A stretch of 64,000 bases of DNA, from assembly GCA_008638375.1 (NCBI GenBank), contig CM018033.1, positions 11,200,880 through 11,264,879 of the forward strand, written 5' to 3'. Under the pieces are notes generated by a model, which did no database searches, had not been told where the DNA came from, and saw only the letters and a program-made list of their open reading frames with translations. This document shows positions 1 to 10,779 of this stretch, one piece after another (within the stretch, counting starts at the first letter, position 1; the number at the start of each line of letters is the position of its first letter). The stretch is from Nyssa sinensis (lineage: Eukaryota; Streptophyta; Magnoliopsida; Cornales; Nyssaceae). The position numbers and the translations under genes are program-made.

Positions 1-242
1 TCAATGGATCGAATTTGCCTAAAAGCTGAAAATTACACAATATACTCCATAGCTCTTCTTTGACCTTCAATGCTTCCCTAATTCAATAAATATATTAATT
101 AGCTCACTTAAACAAAAAATATATCATAAAAATAAATATGAAGGAACTAAAAATATTAAACACTATGCTCTCATAATAGGGTCATATTCTAGCATTTTAA
201 TCCAATAATAGGGTATTTAGAGTGCACTTTTGCGCACTTATC
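1..242 (-). repeat. Partial 3' LTR of the Athila-like element
   Basis: On the minus strand a G-rich polypurine tract (about 243-256) is immediately followed by TGATAAGTGCGCAAAAGTGC, the expected 5' end of a 3' LTR. The LTR continues leftward out of the window, so its length and target duplication cannot be judged. Confidence 0.65.
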
Positions 243-2075
243 ACACCCCCAACTTGCTCATTGCTAGTCCCTAGCAATTTCCATGCAAAAAATAGCAAAA
301 GAGACCAAAGAAAATCACACACAGAAGGCATCTGATCAAACTTTTAAAATTCACAAATCAAAGCAATTTTAGGAATTCACTAATCCTATAACAATCAATC
401 CACTTATAGTAATTCACAGAGAGTGTGTGTGTGTGCTCCAAACCAATCCATCTAACCACAAACCATGACACATGAAACATCAAGAACATCTCAAGCAAAA
501 GGTTCAACTCCATATCTCACGGGTATAAAAGTGTTTCATGTAGGGGTTCTCTCTATGGAGTTGACAAGGGGTGTACACGCTCAATGAAAAATTAGGCAAT
601 TATGAACAAGCAACAAGCAAACATTGATCTTATGATAGGTGCACTAACAAATGAGACTTCCACTACTCTTTCCACAGGCATACTCAAGATCAGAAAGATC
701 AACATAAAAGGGTTGTAACGTAGCTCGGATTAGGGGCTATATGAAGAAAAGGATAAAAAGGATTCAAAAACTTCCAAGTACATAATAAGAGAATTTCCTG
801 AAAAATCATAGCAAACCAAACTTCTCCCTTGATGTACTCTTCAACTTTCCAAAACACTGAATAACAAAACGTCTCATTCTTCTTATGTCTTTCTCTCTTT
901 TTTTCTTCACTTTTTTTAATTTTTCATTTTTTTTTATTTTTTATTTTTTTGAATCTTCGACTTTGATGCTCACTCACTTGAACATTCTGCACTTATACTC
1001 TTTCTTTTTCTTTTTTTATTTTTTCAATGCAACCCAAAAGAAAAGTAATGCAAATTCCACACCTAGTACACACTTGGAAGCAAAAAGGGTAGGAAAATCA
1101 ATGTATAGGCTATACTCCAATGTGGAGAGGTATGGATGATGTGGGCACATGAAAGAACTATGTGTATTTGTTGGCTCAAAGTTGTTTACTAAGGGTCTAT
1201 GATGAGAAGGGTTAGCTTGAAAGGCTCAAACATTAATCCTAAGTTGACCTTCGTCATATCCCAAGTATATCCGCCGTCATACCACCAACCATGTAATGAT
1301 ATTCTCAAAAGAAGTGCCCAATTCAACAGATCAATGAACGCTTATCACAATTTTCTGCATATATAAGCTCTCAATTCTCTCCAAAACTCACATGAATACT
1401 TAAGCAAAAGAGTTCTCTAGCTACATGTGTCAAACCACCATCTTACCACAAAGTTTGGATAAGTGCATTAAAAGTTCTGTGAATGTCTCAGTAGAATAAT
1501 TATGGTGGATTCAATGAATTCACAAAAATGGCTATGAATGAGAATGAGTATTCATGTGAAAAGATACACGTGTGATGCAAATTTTTTTAAAAAAAATTTT
1601 GACACATGAAAATATGCCACAGCATTTTAAATGTTGAATTTGCAACCACTACCCCCCAACTTAAATGAAACATTGTCCTCAATGTTTAACAATCAAAATT
1701 GAATGGAGGGTGCTGAAAAGGGTAGAATACACCTGATTGTGGGATGAGAGCAGCTCGCTAAGCACCAAAGATGGCAACCTAAACTGACAAATGAAATTAA
1801 CCTGCAAATAAAACAAAGAAAACAAAATAGCAAACAAAAAGAAAAAGAACGAAAATAAAACAAAACAAAAACAAAATAAAAAAAATAAAATAAAGAAAAT
1901 AAAAATAAAAAAAATAAAAAATAAAAAAAATAAAAAAAATAAAAAATAAAAAATAAGACATACCTGCATGGCGTGATCAAGGTGAATAGACCGGGTACAT
2001 AAGTGGGATGTCTTCCACTTTTAGAACTTGCCTATCAATTAAAACTTTAAGGCGTTGACCATTGACTTTAAAAAT
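243..2075 (-). other. 3' non-coding region of the Athila-like element
   Basis: This stretch lies between the integrase end and the 3' LTR. It holds two polypurine-like tracts when read on the minus strand (about 243-256 and about 1650-1660). The second follows the sequence 'cattgaggacaatg', which is typical of the region after pol in this lineage. A very A-rich tract on the plus strand (1805-1955) consists of A runs interrupted by T, C or G. I see no envelope-like ORF; short frames here are composed of Phe/Leu/Ile and arise from the biased composition. Confidence 0.6.
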
Positions 2076-2502
2076 TCAACTGTCCTTGGGATCCTTTATT
2101 TCTACTGCCCCATTTTCAAAAATGTTATTCACTATAAAGGGGCCTGTCCACCTAGACCTGAGTTTTCTTGTGTGCTTATGGAGTTTAGAATCATATAAGA
2201 AAACTCGATCATTAGGCTTAAACCTTTTTCTCAAAATATTATTATCATGCAACGCTTTCATTTTGACTCGATCAGCAATGCTCCAACTTAGGGGTGACCT
2301 AGGCTTACTTAGGGTCTGAGGTAATTTCTCACCTTGAGACTTAGACAATTCAGATGACATAATAATAGGAAAAGTATCACCTGGGTCAAGGAAGGCATGT
2401 TTTGAACCCTTAGGCAAAGGCTTCAATTCAACTTTAGGTGCTTCCATACTTGAAGGAATCTGCTCTTCCCTTTTGGTAGGCAACTTCTCAAACTTTGGTT
2501 TC
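2076..2502 (-). pseudogene. Collapsed pol: RT N-terminus fused in frame to integrase C-terminus
   Basis: The frame opens in a segment typical of the protease-RT junction (VELKPLPKGSKHAFL, then DTFPIIMSSEL) and reaches WSIAD, the first conserved part of the RT. It then passes directly into RVKMKALHDNNILRKRF and KLRSRWTGPF, which belong to the extreme C-terminus of integrase. The RT catalytic core, RNase H and the integrase catalytic core are therefore missing, yet the frame stays open through the join to a stop at 2076. The 5' side continues, after removal of the 2503-7546 insertion, into the gag-protease frame at 7552. A deletion derivative is the simplest explanation; whether it was ever mobilised in trans is inference. 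Confidence 0.8.
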
Positions 2503-3248
2503 TGTCACATCCCGAACCCCACCCTACGCGGATGTCGAGGACGTGACTGCCAGTCGGTCGCGACACGACCAACCAAAGGCAAATTCTGAACTTTCCGACG
2601 AATTGCACTCCAACTGTAGGGTCAGATGCAGCGGAATTTAAAACTTTTTCTTTGTATCACGGGAATGCAACTCACTTATCCATCATAAGTATATGTATCA
2701 CAGAGCAAGACTAAATCCAGTCAGTCAACAATTCTAATTTCAGAGCATATCTAAATCAAGCATATAACAACATAGCAGATCTAATATCTCTAGAGTACCA
2801 TTTAGTTCCATGAGCCATGTTCCAATATCTAGTGCATGTCAATCAAGTTAGTCGTATCATATCACTTACCTGGATATACGGATTCGATTCACAAGAATGT
2901 AAGTCTCTACAAATCAGTGCCATCTGATCCTTATTTGCAATGCCACTTGGCCTATTCACGTCATGTCATAGTACCTTCTAATCCAATGGAGATAATTCCT
3001 GAAAAATGTCAGAATAATGGGGTGAGCTTAAATAAGCCCAGTGAGTAACACAGATTCCCTATCATGGGTTTCAAAACCAGTCCTTGCTTCCAAGGCACGT
3101 GGATAATTTAATCATTTCAAAATAACAATTTTCTAAATCCATTTCATAAGCAGTCTAGTACAATGGGACAAGATTGCACAAACAGTACAAACGAATCGGA
3201 ACATAACATAACCAATCGGACCAAAACAATAACCATTGCCAATATATC

Positions 3249-3735
3249 GATCAAGACACAGACACTTCATTAACGGAACGAATCACAGCTGAGACTGAGT
3301 GGGAACAATAAGTCAATCAAGACAGAGGCATATCATCGACGGCTAAAACATAGCGGATCTGAACTAGGCATCAATCAAGACGAAGACATACCTTCAATAG
3401 CTAGAACATAACGGAACTGAACAAAAACAATATACTAATCAAGACACAAACACATCATGAACGGAACGAAACATAACGGAGCTGAGTAGAAACGATATAA
3501 CAATCAAGTCGGAGACATATCACTAGCGGAACGAATCATGACCGAACTGAACAACGTTTTAATCAAGACAGAGGCATGTCATTATGGGTAGAACATAACG
3601 GAACTGAACAATACATCAATCCAAACAGACCTATTATCGACCGGCGGTACACAACGGAATCGAACGTATCAATCAGGGACATAGAAATAGCATTAACGGA
3701 TAACACATAACCGAACTGAACGGAATTCCTAATAC
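3249..3735 (+). repeat. Degenerate minisatellite inside copy A
   Basis: About eight diverged units of roughly 55-65 bp follow one another. Each begins near 'atcaagacagagrcatatc' and contains a variant of 'aacataacggaactgaac'. Unit lengths vary and identity is moderate, so this is an old array. It sits entirely inside the long LTR-like element. Confidence 0.7.
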
Positions 3736-4429
3736 AAAGGACACAATCACATCGTGTGAAATGTAGTGCAAGGGGCCTACATTAAGTACGTACATTTAAA
3801 CAATATAGTATTTAGACAGTATACTATACAAGTAGTACGGTACGACAAAATATCGTTCTTTGCCTATATCACATGGTTAGTTTAATCATTTCGGGAATAA
3901 TGGTTCAATACATCCATTTATCTCAACAGTTCAAAACAGGCAAAACAGTACGGGATGCTAGCACAGGGATCAGGAATATAGTCAATTATTTAAAAAGACT
4001 AAAACCAAGTCATAAGTGATATAGTACGAAAAGGTATGCATTTAAATAATTGCACTTAAATAATTGCATTCAAAACAGATCAATAAATCAAGGGACAGAA
4101 TCAAAACAGTGTCAGAAGTTACTCACAAACTTTTAGGTTTATCTCCTTGCGCAAATAATCTGACAACCTCCAAACATTATTTCAGGCACATCCTTGTACA
4201 TCCTGAATAATCATCATTAATCATAGATAGATCAGAATTCATCCATTCAGGTCTTATTCGTCATCTTAGGTGTCTATCGGATTACCTAAGATAGCCTCGT
4301 AGCCTATCGCCCTTCCATTGGGTCTCACCTGAGGCTATTTCATTCTTTAATTAGGCTTAACAATTATTAGGATTATATCCTAAGTCATTTAGACTTCAAT
4401 TGTTATCAGTCAGGCACTCATTCAACCTT

Positions 4430-5410
4430 AGGGGCAAAATGGTAATTTTACCATTTTTGTCTCGGACCCTGTCATGGTCTTCGGAATAGTCTTTATATCG
4501 TATATATGAAGTTTTAAGTCTTTTAGACTTTAATCGGTATCACTTGGGTACTTATTTAGTCTTAGGGGCAAAATGGTAATTTTGTCATTTTTGCCCCAGA
4601 CCCTATCATGGTTCTCAGAACGTCCCATATATCTCATGTATAAATTTGTAAGTCCCTTGGACTTCATTTGGTATCTGCTTTAGATCGTCGGGACACATCG
4701 GTCATTTTTCGTTTTACGCGTTGATTGTCTTGAAGTCTTATTTAGCCCTTCAGTGTTCATAATTATCCCTATGATAATTTATCAGATCAGTTTGACCTCT
4801 ACTTTGCACTTACAGTGCTCAGGGGTATTTTGGTCATTTTACGTTTTGTGTAATTCTGACCTCGATTCGTCATCTAATCAAGTATACAGTCTCACCAGTG
4901 TCTGGGCTCCTACCGGTATCAGTTTCGTCCCAATCGGACTTTGTTTAGGTCTCGTACGGTATCAGGGGTAATTTGGTAATTTCATGTGTCGTATTTTTCG
5001 ACGCGTCAGTTCATAAAATGGACCTCACCATTGGGTCCAGAGCGTCCAACAAAGTGAAATTGGACTGTCTGTTATGTTTAACCGGCCCTGAGTATCATTA
5101 AGGGCAATTCAGTCATTTATACCTACGTGTCTGTATTTTTCGGGACCTCAGTTCATTAAACGGACCTCACCGTTGAGTTCAGAATGCCCGAGATAGTCAA
5201 AATAGGCTATCTGATATTTTTATTTGGGTCTGGGTACCATCAGGGGCAGTTCGGTCATTTATCACTTACGGGTCTGTATTTTTCGGGACTGTATTTCCAA
5301 AATCGGACTGTACCATTGAGTCCAGAATATTTGAAATAGTGAAAATACACTATTTATTTAATTTATTTGGACTCCGTTTGACATATTTAATGTCCAGGGG
5401 TAAAATTGTA
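4430..5410 (+). repeat. Degenerate long-period repeats inside copy A
   Basis: A module of roughly 120-170 bp recurs several times. It contains 'aggggcaaaatggtaattt', then 'tcatttttcg' and later 'ggacctcaccattgggtcc' with 'cagaatgtcc'. The same module reappears around 44800-45180 in copy B and, inverted, around 51360-52400 in copy D. It is therefore a property of the family rather than a local accident. Confidence 0.6.
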
Positions 5411-7103
5411 ATTTTACCTATTTAATAAAATAATTAAATAATTATTTTATTATTTAATTAATTTATTCAGGGCTCAAATGAATAAATTTTCCAAAATCTG
5501 GGCCACTGTATAATATCCCAAAACTGTTGGGGGTCAATATGTAATTTTAGAAAGCTGTGGGGCCAAAACAAAATTTAATAAAATATAGGTTCAGAACCGT
5601 TTGGTTCTAGGGTTCACCAAGTGAACCGGTCCAAATTTCCCTAAACCATCCGGTCTAGTTACCTTCAGAGAACCGGGATATGATATCCCTCTTATCCCCA
5701 ATTGGCCCCTATCCGTATTTCAGTTGCCCCTAATCCCGATTTTAATTTATTATTGCCGTAGCCAAACAGCCGGAATTCGATTTTAAATTTAAAACAGTTA
5801 ACCCAAAACGGCGCAGTTTCAATAATTCGGTGGCACGCTCGTGGACCAACACGTGTCCGAGTCAACTCGCTAACTCGGTTTTAAAACACTGGGTCGACTC
5901 AGCGTCGTCTTCCCCGTTGAACCCTCACTGTTTGCCCTAATTCTCGCAGATTTGTTCTTCAAATTCGTGGAGTTTCAGGTACAGTTTTTCAACTGATTTG
6001 ATCCCAATCGATTACCAGAAATGAATCCAACAATTTGGCATCCTTTTTAAGCTTCGAATCAAGCCAAAATGCTTGATCTAAGTGGGGATTAACCGGACCT
6101 GCAACTCGGTTGCAAATCCTTATTTCTCAACCAAATGTTGTGAGATTTGTTTTAAAATGATCCTTGAGTCATGTGGTTTCAAGTCCCATTATCAAAATCT
6201 AGTTTAGGAGTCGATTTCAGATTTTAGCTTCCACGGCCGAAAAGAATAATTCCAGATTTGAGGGTCTTCTAGTGTGATTTCAGGTCGCGGATCAGTGTTT
6301 TTGTAACCCTAGGAAGGTCTAGTTCAGTTCTGTACATGCAAGAAGTCAATTGGTTGAGGTCGGTTCAGACCTGCAACTCAAGGTCATCCATGGTGGATTT
6401 TTAATGGAGGGTGTGTTTCGAGCCTTCTAGGCTCTCTCAAACTATTTAAATCCGTCCCTAGGTGTCACAGTAGCTTATACATGCAATTTATATGGCCTTA
6501 ATTGACTGAAACAGTAAGCAAAACTTAAGAGGAAAAATTCAGAATTTTGGTGTTTATACCTTAGGGTCGACCACTGTCCTCCATGGTTTAGTATAGGGTC
6601 CTCGGTTGTGTCTCAGTCCAGTCAGAATGCCTTTGCTCCTTCCTTCTTTTGTGCACCTCCAATGGAGACCTCCATCTCACACATGGATGTACACACAAGC
6701 CGTGGACACACACATGCAAGCTTTCTCCCTCTCTCAACAGATCAGTCCCACGGCCACATGCAAACCTTCAGCTTTGTCACTCTCTCCATTTCTGATTTAC
6801 ACCCAAGACCTCTTTTTGTAACCCAAGTAAATCACCAATTCTTTTTGCATAAGGTATATACACTTATACATATATATCACTATATGTAGGTAGGTCAATG
6901 AAGTGATTGGGAATCAGAGAATGGAGTAGCTGGTGGGAGATGATGTAACCCATCATTTGGGGTTTGCATGTAACCTCATTGGTTGCTTTGGGTGGCAAGT
7001 TGTGGCAAATCAGAGATTTATACAATTAAGTTGTGTATATAGGCACAAAGGTGCTGGATGGCCACCTGGTTAAGTTTTTGGATGGAATTCATTCTCTCCA
7101 TAG

Positions 7104-7132
7104 GTCAAGGGTTCAATTCCCCTTGACCACCA
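7104..7132 (+). other. tRNA-like hairpin with B-box-like loop inside copy A
   Basis: The sequence GGTCAAGG/CCTTGACC forms a near-perfect stem enclosing GGTTCAATTCC, which matches the B-box/T-loop consensus of tRNA genes and is followed by ACCA. Upstream, 'tggatggccacctggtt' loosely resembles an A box, but its position and pairing do not make a credible full tRNA cloverleaf. It may be a relic of a tRNA-derived sequence captured by the LTR family. Confidence 0.35.
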
Positions 7133-7551
7133 ATTTGGCCATTTTCCCCATTTTGGCCTAAGGCCCTGTTTGGCTGCACGTTAATTCAGTTTCTGATGTT
7201 TGCCTCATAACTTTCATTCCGTAACTCCTTTTTCGATGCGGTTTGTCCCGAGAGTTTCATATTTCAGTTATCTACAGTGTCAGAGGTTCCGTGTCATTTA
7301 TTAGTCGTTCGGAATTTTCATGGTTAATTAATTCGAATTCTGTCAGTGTTAAATTGACATTATTTCACCTAATTAATTGGTAATTAGGTTCGGGTATTGT
7401 ACCCTATTCTCGAGCATGCTTTAATTGTTTTATCGGTCTATCTTGACCGTCGGGAGATTAGGGTTAATTCCCTTGATTATTCTCTGAGCCGGTATTAATT
7501 AATAATTAATATTTAATTATTAATTATACAGGATCGGGGTGTTACAGTTTC

Positions 7552-9317
7552 CATCCCCGTGCTCCATAATTCTGAGTTCTGTCAAAAATAGCACAAACAT
7601 CAACCACATCAGATGGATCAGAAATATAGTCAAACTCAGTGTTAACAAGAAAATGCTTAAGGGGGTCAGAATCATGAGTTGCAGGAATTCCCTTATCCAT
7701 GAGTGAGTCAACCATGCACGTCTAGCAGCTTTCATCCTCCTCTTCTGGCTGTTTTGCAACATGAAATATATTTACCTCAAGAGTCATGTTCCTAAAAGAC
7801 AGCTTCATGAGCCCATTCCTACAATTGATAAGAGCATTAGCAGTTGCAAGGAACGACCTACCAAAAATCAAAGGAATCTTTGAAGTAGAATCAATAACAG
7901 AGCTAGTGTCAAGGATTATGAAATCAACAGGATAATAAAATTTATCAACTTGAATTAGAACATCCTCTACCACACCCCGTAGTGCTTTGACTGAACGGTC
8001 AGCCAATTGTAGTACCATAGAAGTTGGTTTGATCTCTCCTAACCCCAACTGCAAGTAAATAGAATAAGGCATTAAATTCACGCTTGCTCCTAAATCAAGT
8101 AGAGCTTGTCCAAACTCATGATTTCCAATGCTGCAGGCAATGGTTGGACAACCAGGATCCTTGTACTTGGGGGGGATCCTCTGCTCAATTAGAGCACTAA
8201 CTTGCTCTGTCAAGAATGCTGTCTTCTTCACATGGTGCTTCCTCTTAACTGTACATAAATCTTTAAGAATTTTTGCATAAGTAGGAACTTGTTTAATCAC
8301 ATGCAAAAGAGGAAGATTGATTTTTACCTGCCTGAGATTCTCTAAGATTTCATTGTTAGGATCCAAAGTGAACTTGGTTGATTTTAAAGCTTGTGGGAAT
8401 GGTACCTTAACAGGACTTTTTGTCACCTCTAGGTCCTTGGGCAGCTCAATATTGCTACTATCTTGTTCCTTTTCCATATCCTTTGATTTGTCCATTGTTG
8501 GGATGTGTAAGGATTTACCACTTCGAGTCACTATGGCGTTCACATCCTTCAAATTCTTCTGCACCATTTGTTGACCATAGGGTGTGGATTGAGCTTGGGA
8601 AGGGAATCTGCCTCGCTCATTCACACTCAAAGAGCTCATCAATTTGGACACTTGGCTCTTTATCTCCTTATTTTCTTCAACAACCTGCATGATCAAAGAT
8701 TCAAATTTTTGGTTAGTTTTACCCCGTGCTTCAATAAATGCATACAAAGTGTCTTCTAAAGAATTCCTAGAAGATGAAGATGCATGATCTGGTGCATGAT
8801 ATGGTGCAAGGTATGATCTAGGAGGCTGTGCAGGTGGTGGTGCATGTGGCTGGTTCTCAGATTTCCAGCTAAAATTGGGGTGATTTCGCCACCTTGGATT
8901 ATAAGTCTCAGAGTAAGGTGTGAAGGGCTTCTTGTACATACCTAAGGTATTACATTGGTCCTTAAACATCCCTCTCATCTCAGCTGATGTGGGACACTCT
9001 TGGGCAATGTGATCTACCCTGCCACACACAGAACATGGTCTAAAAGACGCTGCATGATTAGCCAAGTGTATTGGCTTTAAGTCTCTAGCCTTTAGCACCT
9101 CTAACTCCCTAGTAAGTGTCTCAACCTTAGCTTTCAAGTTATCCTCCTCCCTAAGATAGTAAATTCCCCCACTATGTTGGTTCCTTATAGATCGTGACCT
9201 ATTTGTGCTCTCAGTAGCACTAGGTCCTGTCCATGTGTGAGCTTTTTTAGCAAGCTCATTAAGGTACTTTATGGCTTCATCAGGATTTTTCTGTAAGAAC
9301 TCATCATTGCACATCAT
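7552..9317 (-). pseudogene. Athila-type gag (C-terminal part) and aspartic protease
   Basis: An open frame from ATG at 9317 runs 531 codons to a TAG at 7722. A CCHC zinc knuckle (CSVCGRVDHIAQEC, about residues 95-108) marks the nucleocapsid part of Gag, which packages element RNA in cytoplasmic particles. A proline-rich linker and a coiled stretch follow. The protease active-site motif ALLDLGAS lies near residue 408, and its flap-like partner is in the ILDTSS...GRSFLATA region. After the TAG, the same frame continues open (TCMVDSLMDKGIP...) to the insertion at 7551, so a single stop separates gag-pro from pol. The ATG at 9317 is internal to the family protein: the N-terminal gag is missing, hence the pseudogene call. 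Confidence 0.85.
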
Positions 9318-9330
9318 CTCTATAAGTCTC

Positions 9331-10122
9331 TTTTCCTATTTTATATAATGAGGTGTCAAATGTTGTTTTGATCATGAGATTTTATCACCAATATACACAT
9401 ACATCTTTAACATCTCTCTATTCTTCCAAGTTACTCATTCCTTTAAGAAATGGGATAGGCCACCTCACGCAATGTGTTTTCATGGTGATTGAGAGGTTGC
9501 CTCTTCATGCATGTAATGAAATGTTAGCATTATACACTAGTTATTACTATTATTAAAAAAGAAAGACTTGGTTGCCTCACCTTTCAATGTTGTCTACTTC
9601 TTGTATTAGAATCTAGGTGTATCCAATGGTAGCATTTTAACTCATGGAGATTCCATATCCGATACCATTTTACCAACTAGGCTTAAAAAATTTGCCTGTT
9701 TTGCTTGTTTCAAGTAAGCATATTCAATTATGCAGTTCAAAATTATGTGATAATGTTACTTTATTTGATAAAATTTTAAAGTAAAAATTCAAAATATTAC
9801 AAAGAGGATTATTAGAATAAGACTGGATTCAAGGAGGTTGGAGAGAGAAAAAGAGGTGGTGTGCTTGCTTGGATGTGAGGAGTGGGAGAGAGTTATAGAG
9901 ACCCGAGTTGTTAAAGAGATAAAAGAGGAAAGAGATTTTGTTTCTTTTTTTTATTATTATTAAAAATTGAAGGTAAAATTATAAATGAGTGAATTTTATG
10001 AACATGATTAAATTGACATCTTTAACTAGGGGACAATATAATTTTTGAAAACAAGTAGGAGTACTGTTTACAATTTTCAAATATCTTAGGAGAGATTAGT
10101 GTGATTAGAAAAAAAATAATAG
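9331..10122. other. Unassigned AT-rich intergenic DNA
   Basis: No coding frame, repeat or element terminus is convincing here. It separates the truncated Athila-like copy from the 5' LTR of the Retand-type element and probably represents the pre-insertion target sequence of both. Confidence 0.5.
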
Positions 10123-10127
10123 ATAGT

Positions 10128-10633
10128 TGATGTACCATAAAGTGACAGCCTAACCAAAACTCGACACTTGTATGTGCAGAGCTCTTCCATATGCAAGTCA
10201 GGAAATAATATAAAGCTATTTAGATAAGATAACCACGAGGGATCCAAACGTCCTCTGTTCAGAATGACGTAGACCTTGCCTCTACAGCTAGAGCTGTAAG
10301 GCGTTCGCATTAAGGGGGCCTGAACAGATCACTGCCTTTTATACCCTACCGACCTAGGAATAAGGAAACAGAGTTCAACATGGTAACTGCTATTCTCAAA
10401 TATCTTTAAATCTGTACTTTTACGACTCCGAATCCTAATCAGCTTAGAAAATTCACAGCCTATAAATAAAACCCTAAGATGCACTTTTCAATTACAGTTT
10501 ATCAATTCTTATCAATTACAGTCTTTTATTTTACTAACTTTATTATCGGAGCCTACCCGGCGGCCTTCTAACTCTTGAGTTTTTGGCAGGCGATGAAAAA
10601 TAGAAGCCTTATTGATAAGAAAGTGCAACATCA
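10128..10633 (+). repeat. 5' LTR of the Retand-type element
   Basis: About 506 bp, collinear with 36861-37384. It contains TATAAATA (about 10463), a likely promoter, and terminates near AAGTGCAACATCA. Small indels and substitutions separate it from the 3' LTR, indicating an old insertion. Confidence 0.85.
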
Positions 10634-10635
10634 GT

Positions 10636-10652
10636 TTGGCATCGTCTGTGGT
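10636..10652 (+). other. Primer-binding-site-like sequence
   Basis: TTGGCATCGTCTGTGG lies a few bases after the 5' LTR. It resembles the TTGGCGCCGTCTGTGG primer site common in Tat-lineage elements, with changes. The primer tRNA is not assigned. Confidence 0.6.
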
Positions 10653-10779
10653 AAACGACAATCGTTACTGCCAATTCTCTTCTTCAAGAGTAACAAATCC
10701 TCTATCTTTTTCTTCTAAAAAGATAGTGGCTCCCAATCTTTGTCCTAGAAAGAGTCCTCAAAACCCCCAAAATCAGCCT

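Larger units (their letters stand above)
2503..7546 (+). mobile_element. Long TG...CA non-coding element (copy A), solo-LTR-like, with 5-bp TSD
   Basis: The element starts TGTCACATCCCGAACCCC and ends GGATCGGGGTGTTACA, so its ends are imperfect inverted repeats with TG/CA termini. It is flanked by a perfect 5-bp duplication GTTTC (2498-2502 and 7547-7551). I find no internal second LTR, primer-binding site or polymerase domain in its 5,044 bp. These traits fit a solo LTR of a retroelement with unusually long LTRs. Related copies in this window are 43431-45850, 47843-48880 and 49889-53828 (minus). It contains two degenerate tandem-repeat zones and a tRNA-like hairpin, annotated separately. Small frames such as 6606-6889 have no recognisable domain. 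Confidence 0.8.
1..9330 (-). mobile_element. Athila-like Ty3/Gypsy retroelement, 5'-truncated and interrupted
   Basis: Reading right to left, the minus strand shows the C-terminal part of gag with a zinc knuckle, an aspartic protease, the start of a reverse transcriptase joined to the end of an integrase, an A/T-rich 3' untranslated stretch, a polypurine tract and the beginning of a 3' LTR that runs off the left edge. The DLGAS protease motif and the 'tract plus TGATAAGTGCG' LTR start are typical of the Athila lineage. The N-terminal part of gag, the primer-binding site and the 5' LTR are absent right of about 9330, so the copy is 5'-truncated. A separate 5,044-bp element (2503-7546) splits it. 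Lineage call is by motif recognition; Tat-type relatives are the main alternative. Confidence 0.8.

Noticed and set aside
885..1139. Phe-rich 84-codon open frame, and similar frames at 1679-1980 on the minus strand
   Set aside because: They arise from T-rich or A-rich tracts in the Athila 3' region and have no domain or codon structure of a gene.
7052..7132. Complete tRNA gene
   Set aside because: Only the T-loop-like hairpin is convincing; the acceptor 5' strand and anticodon arm do not pair.
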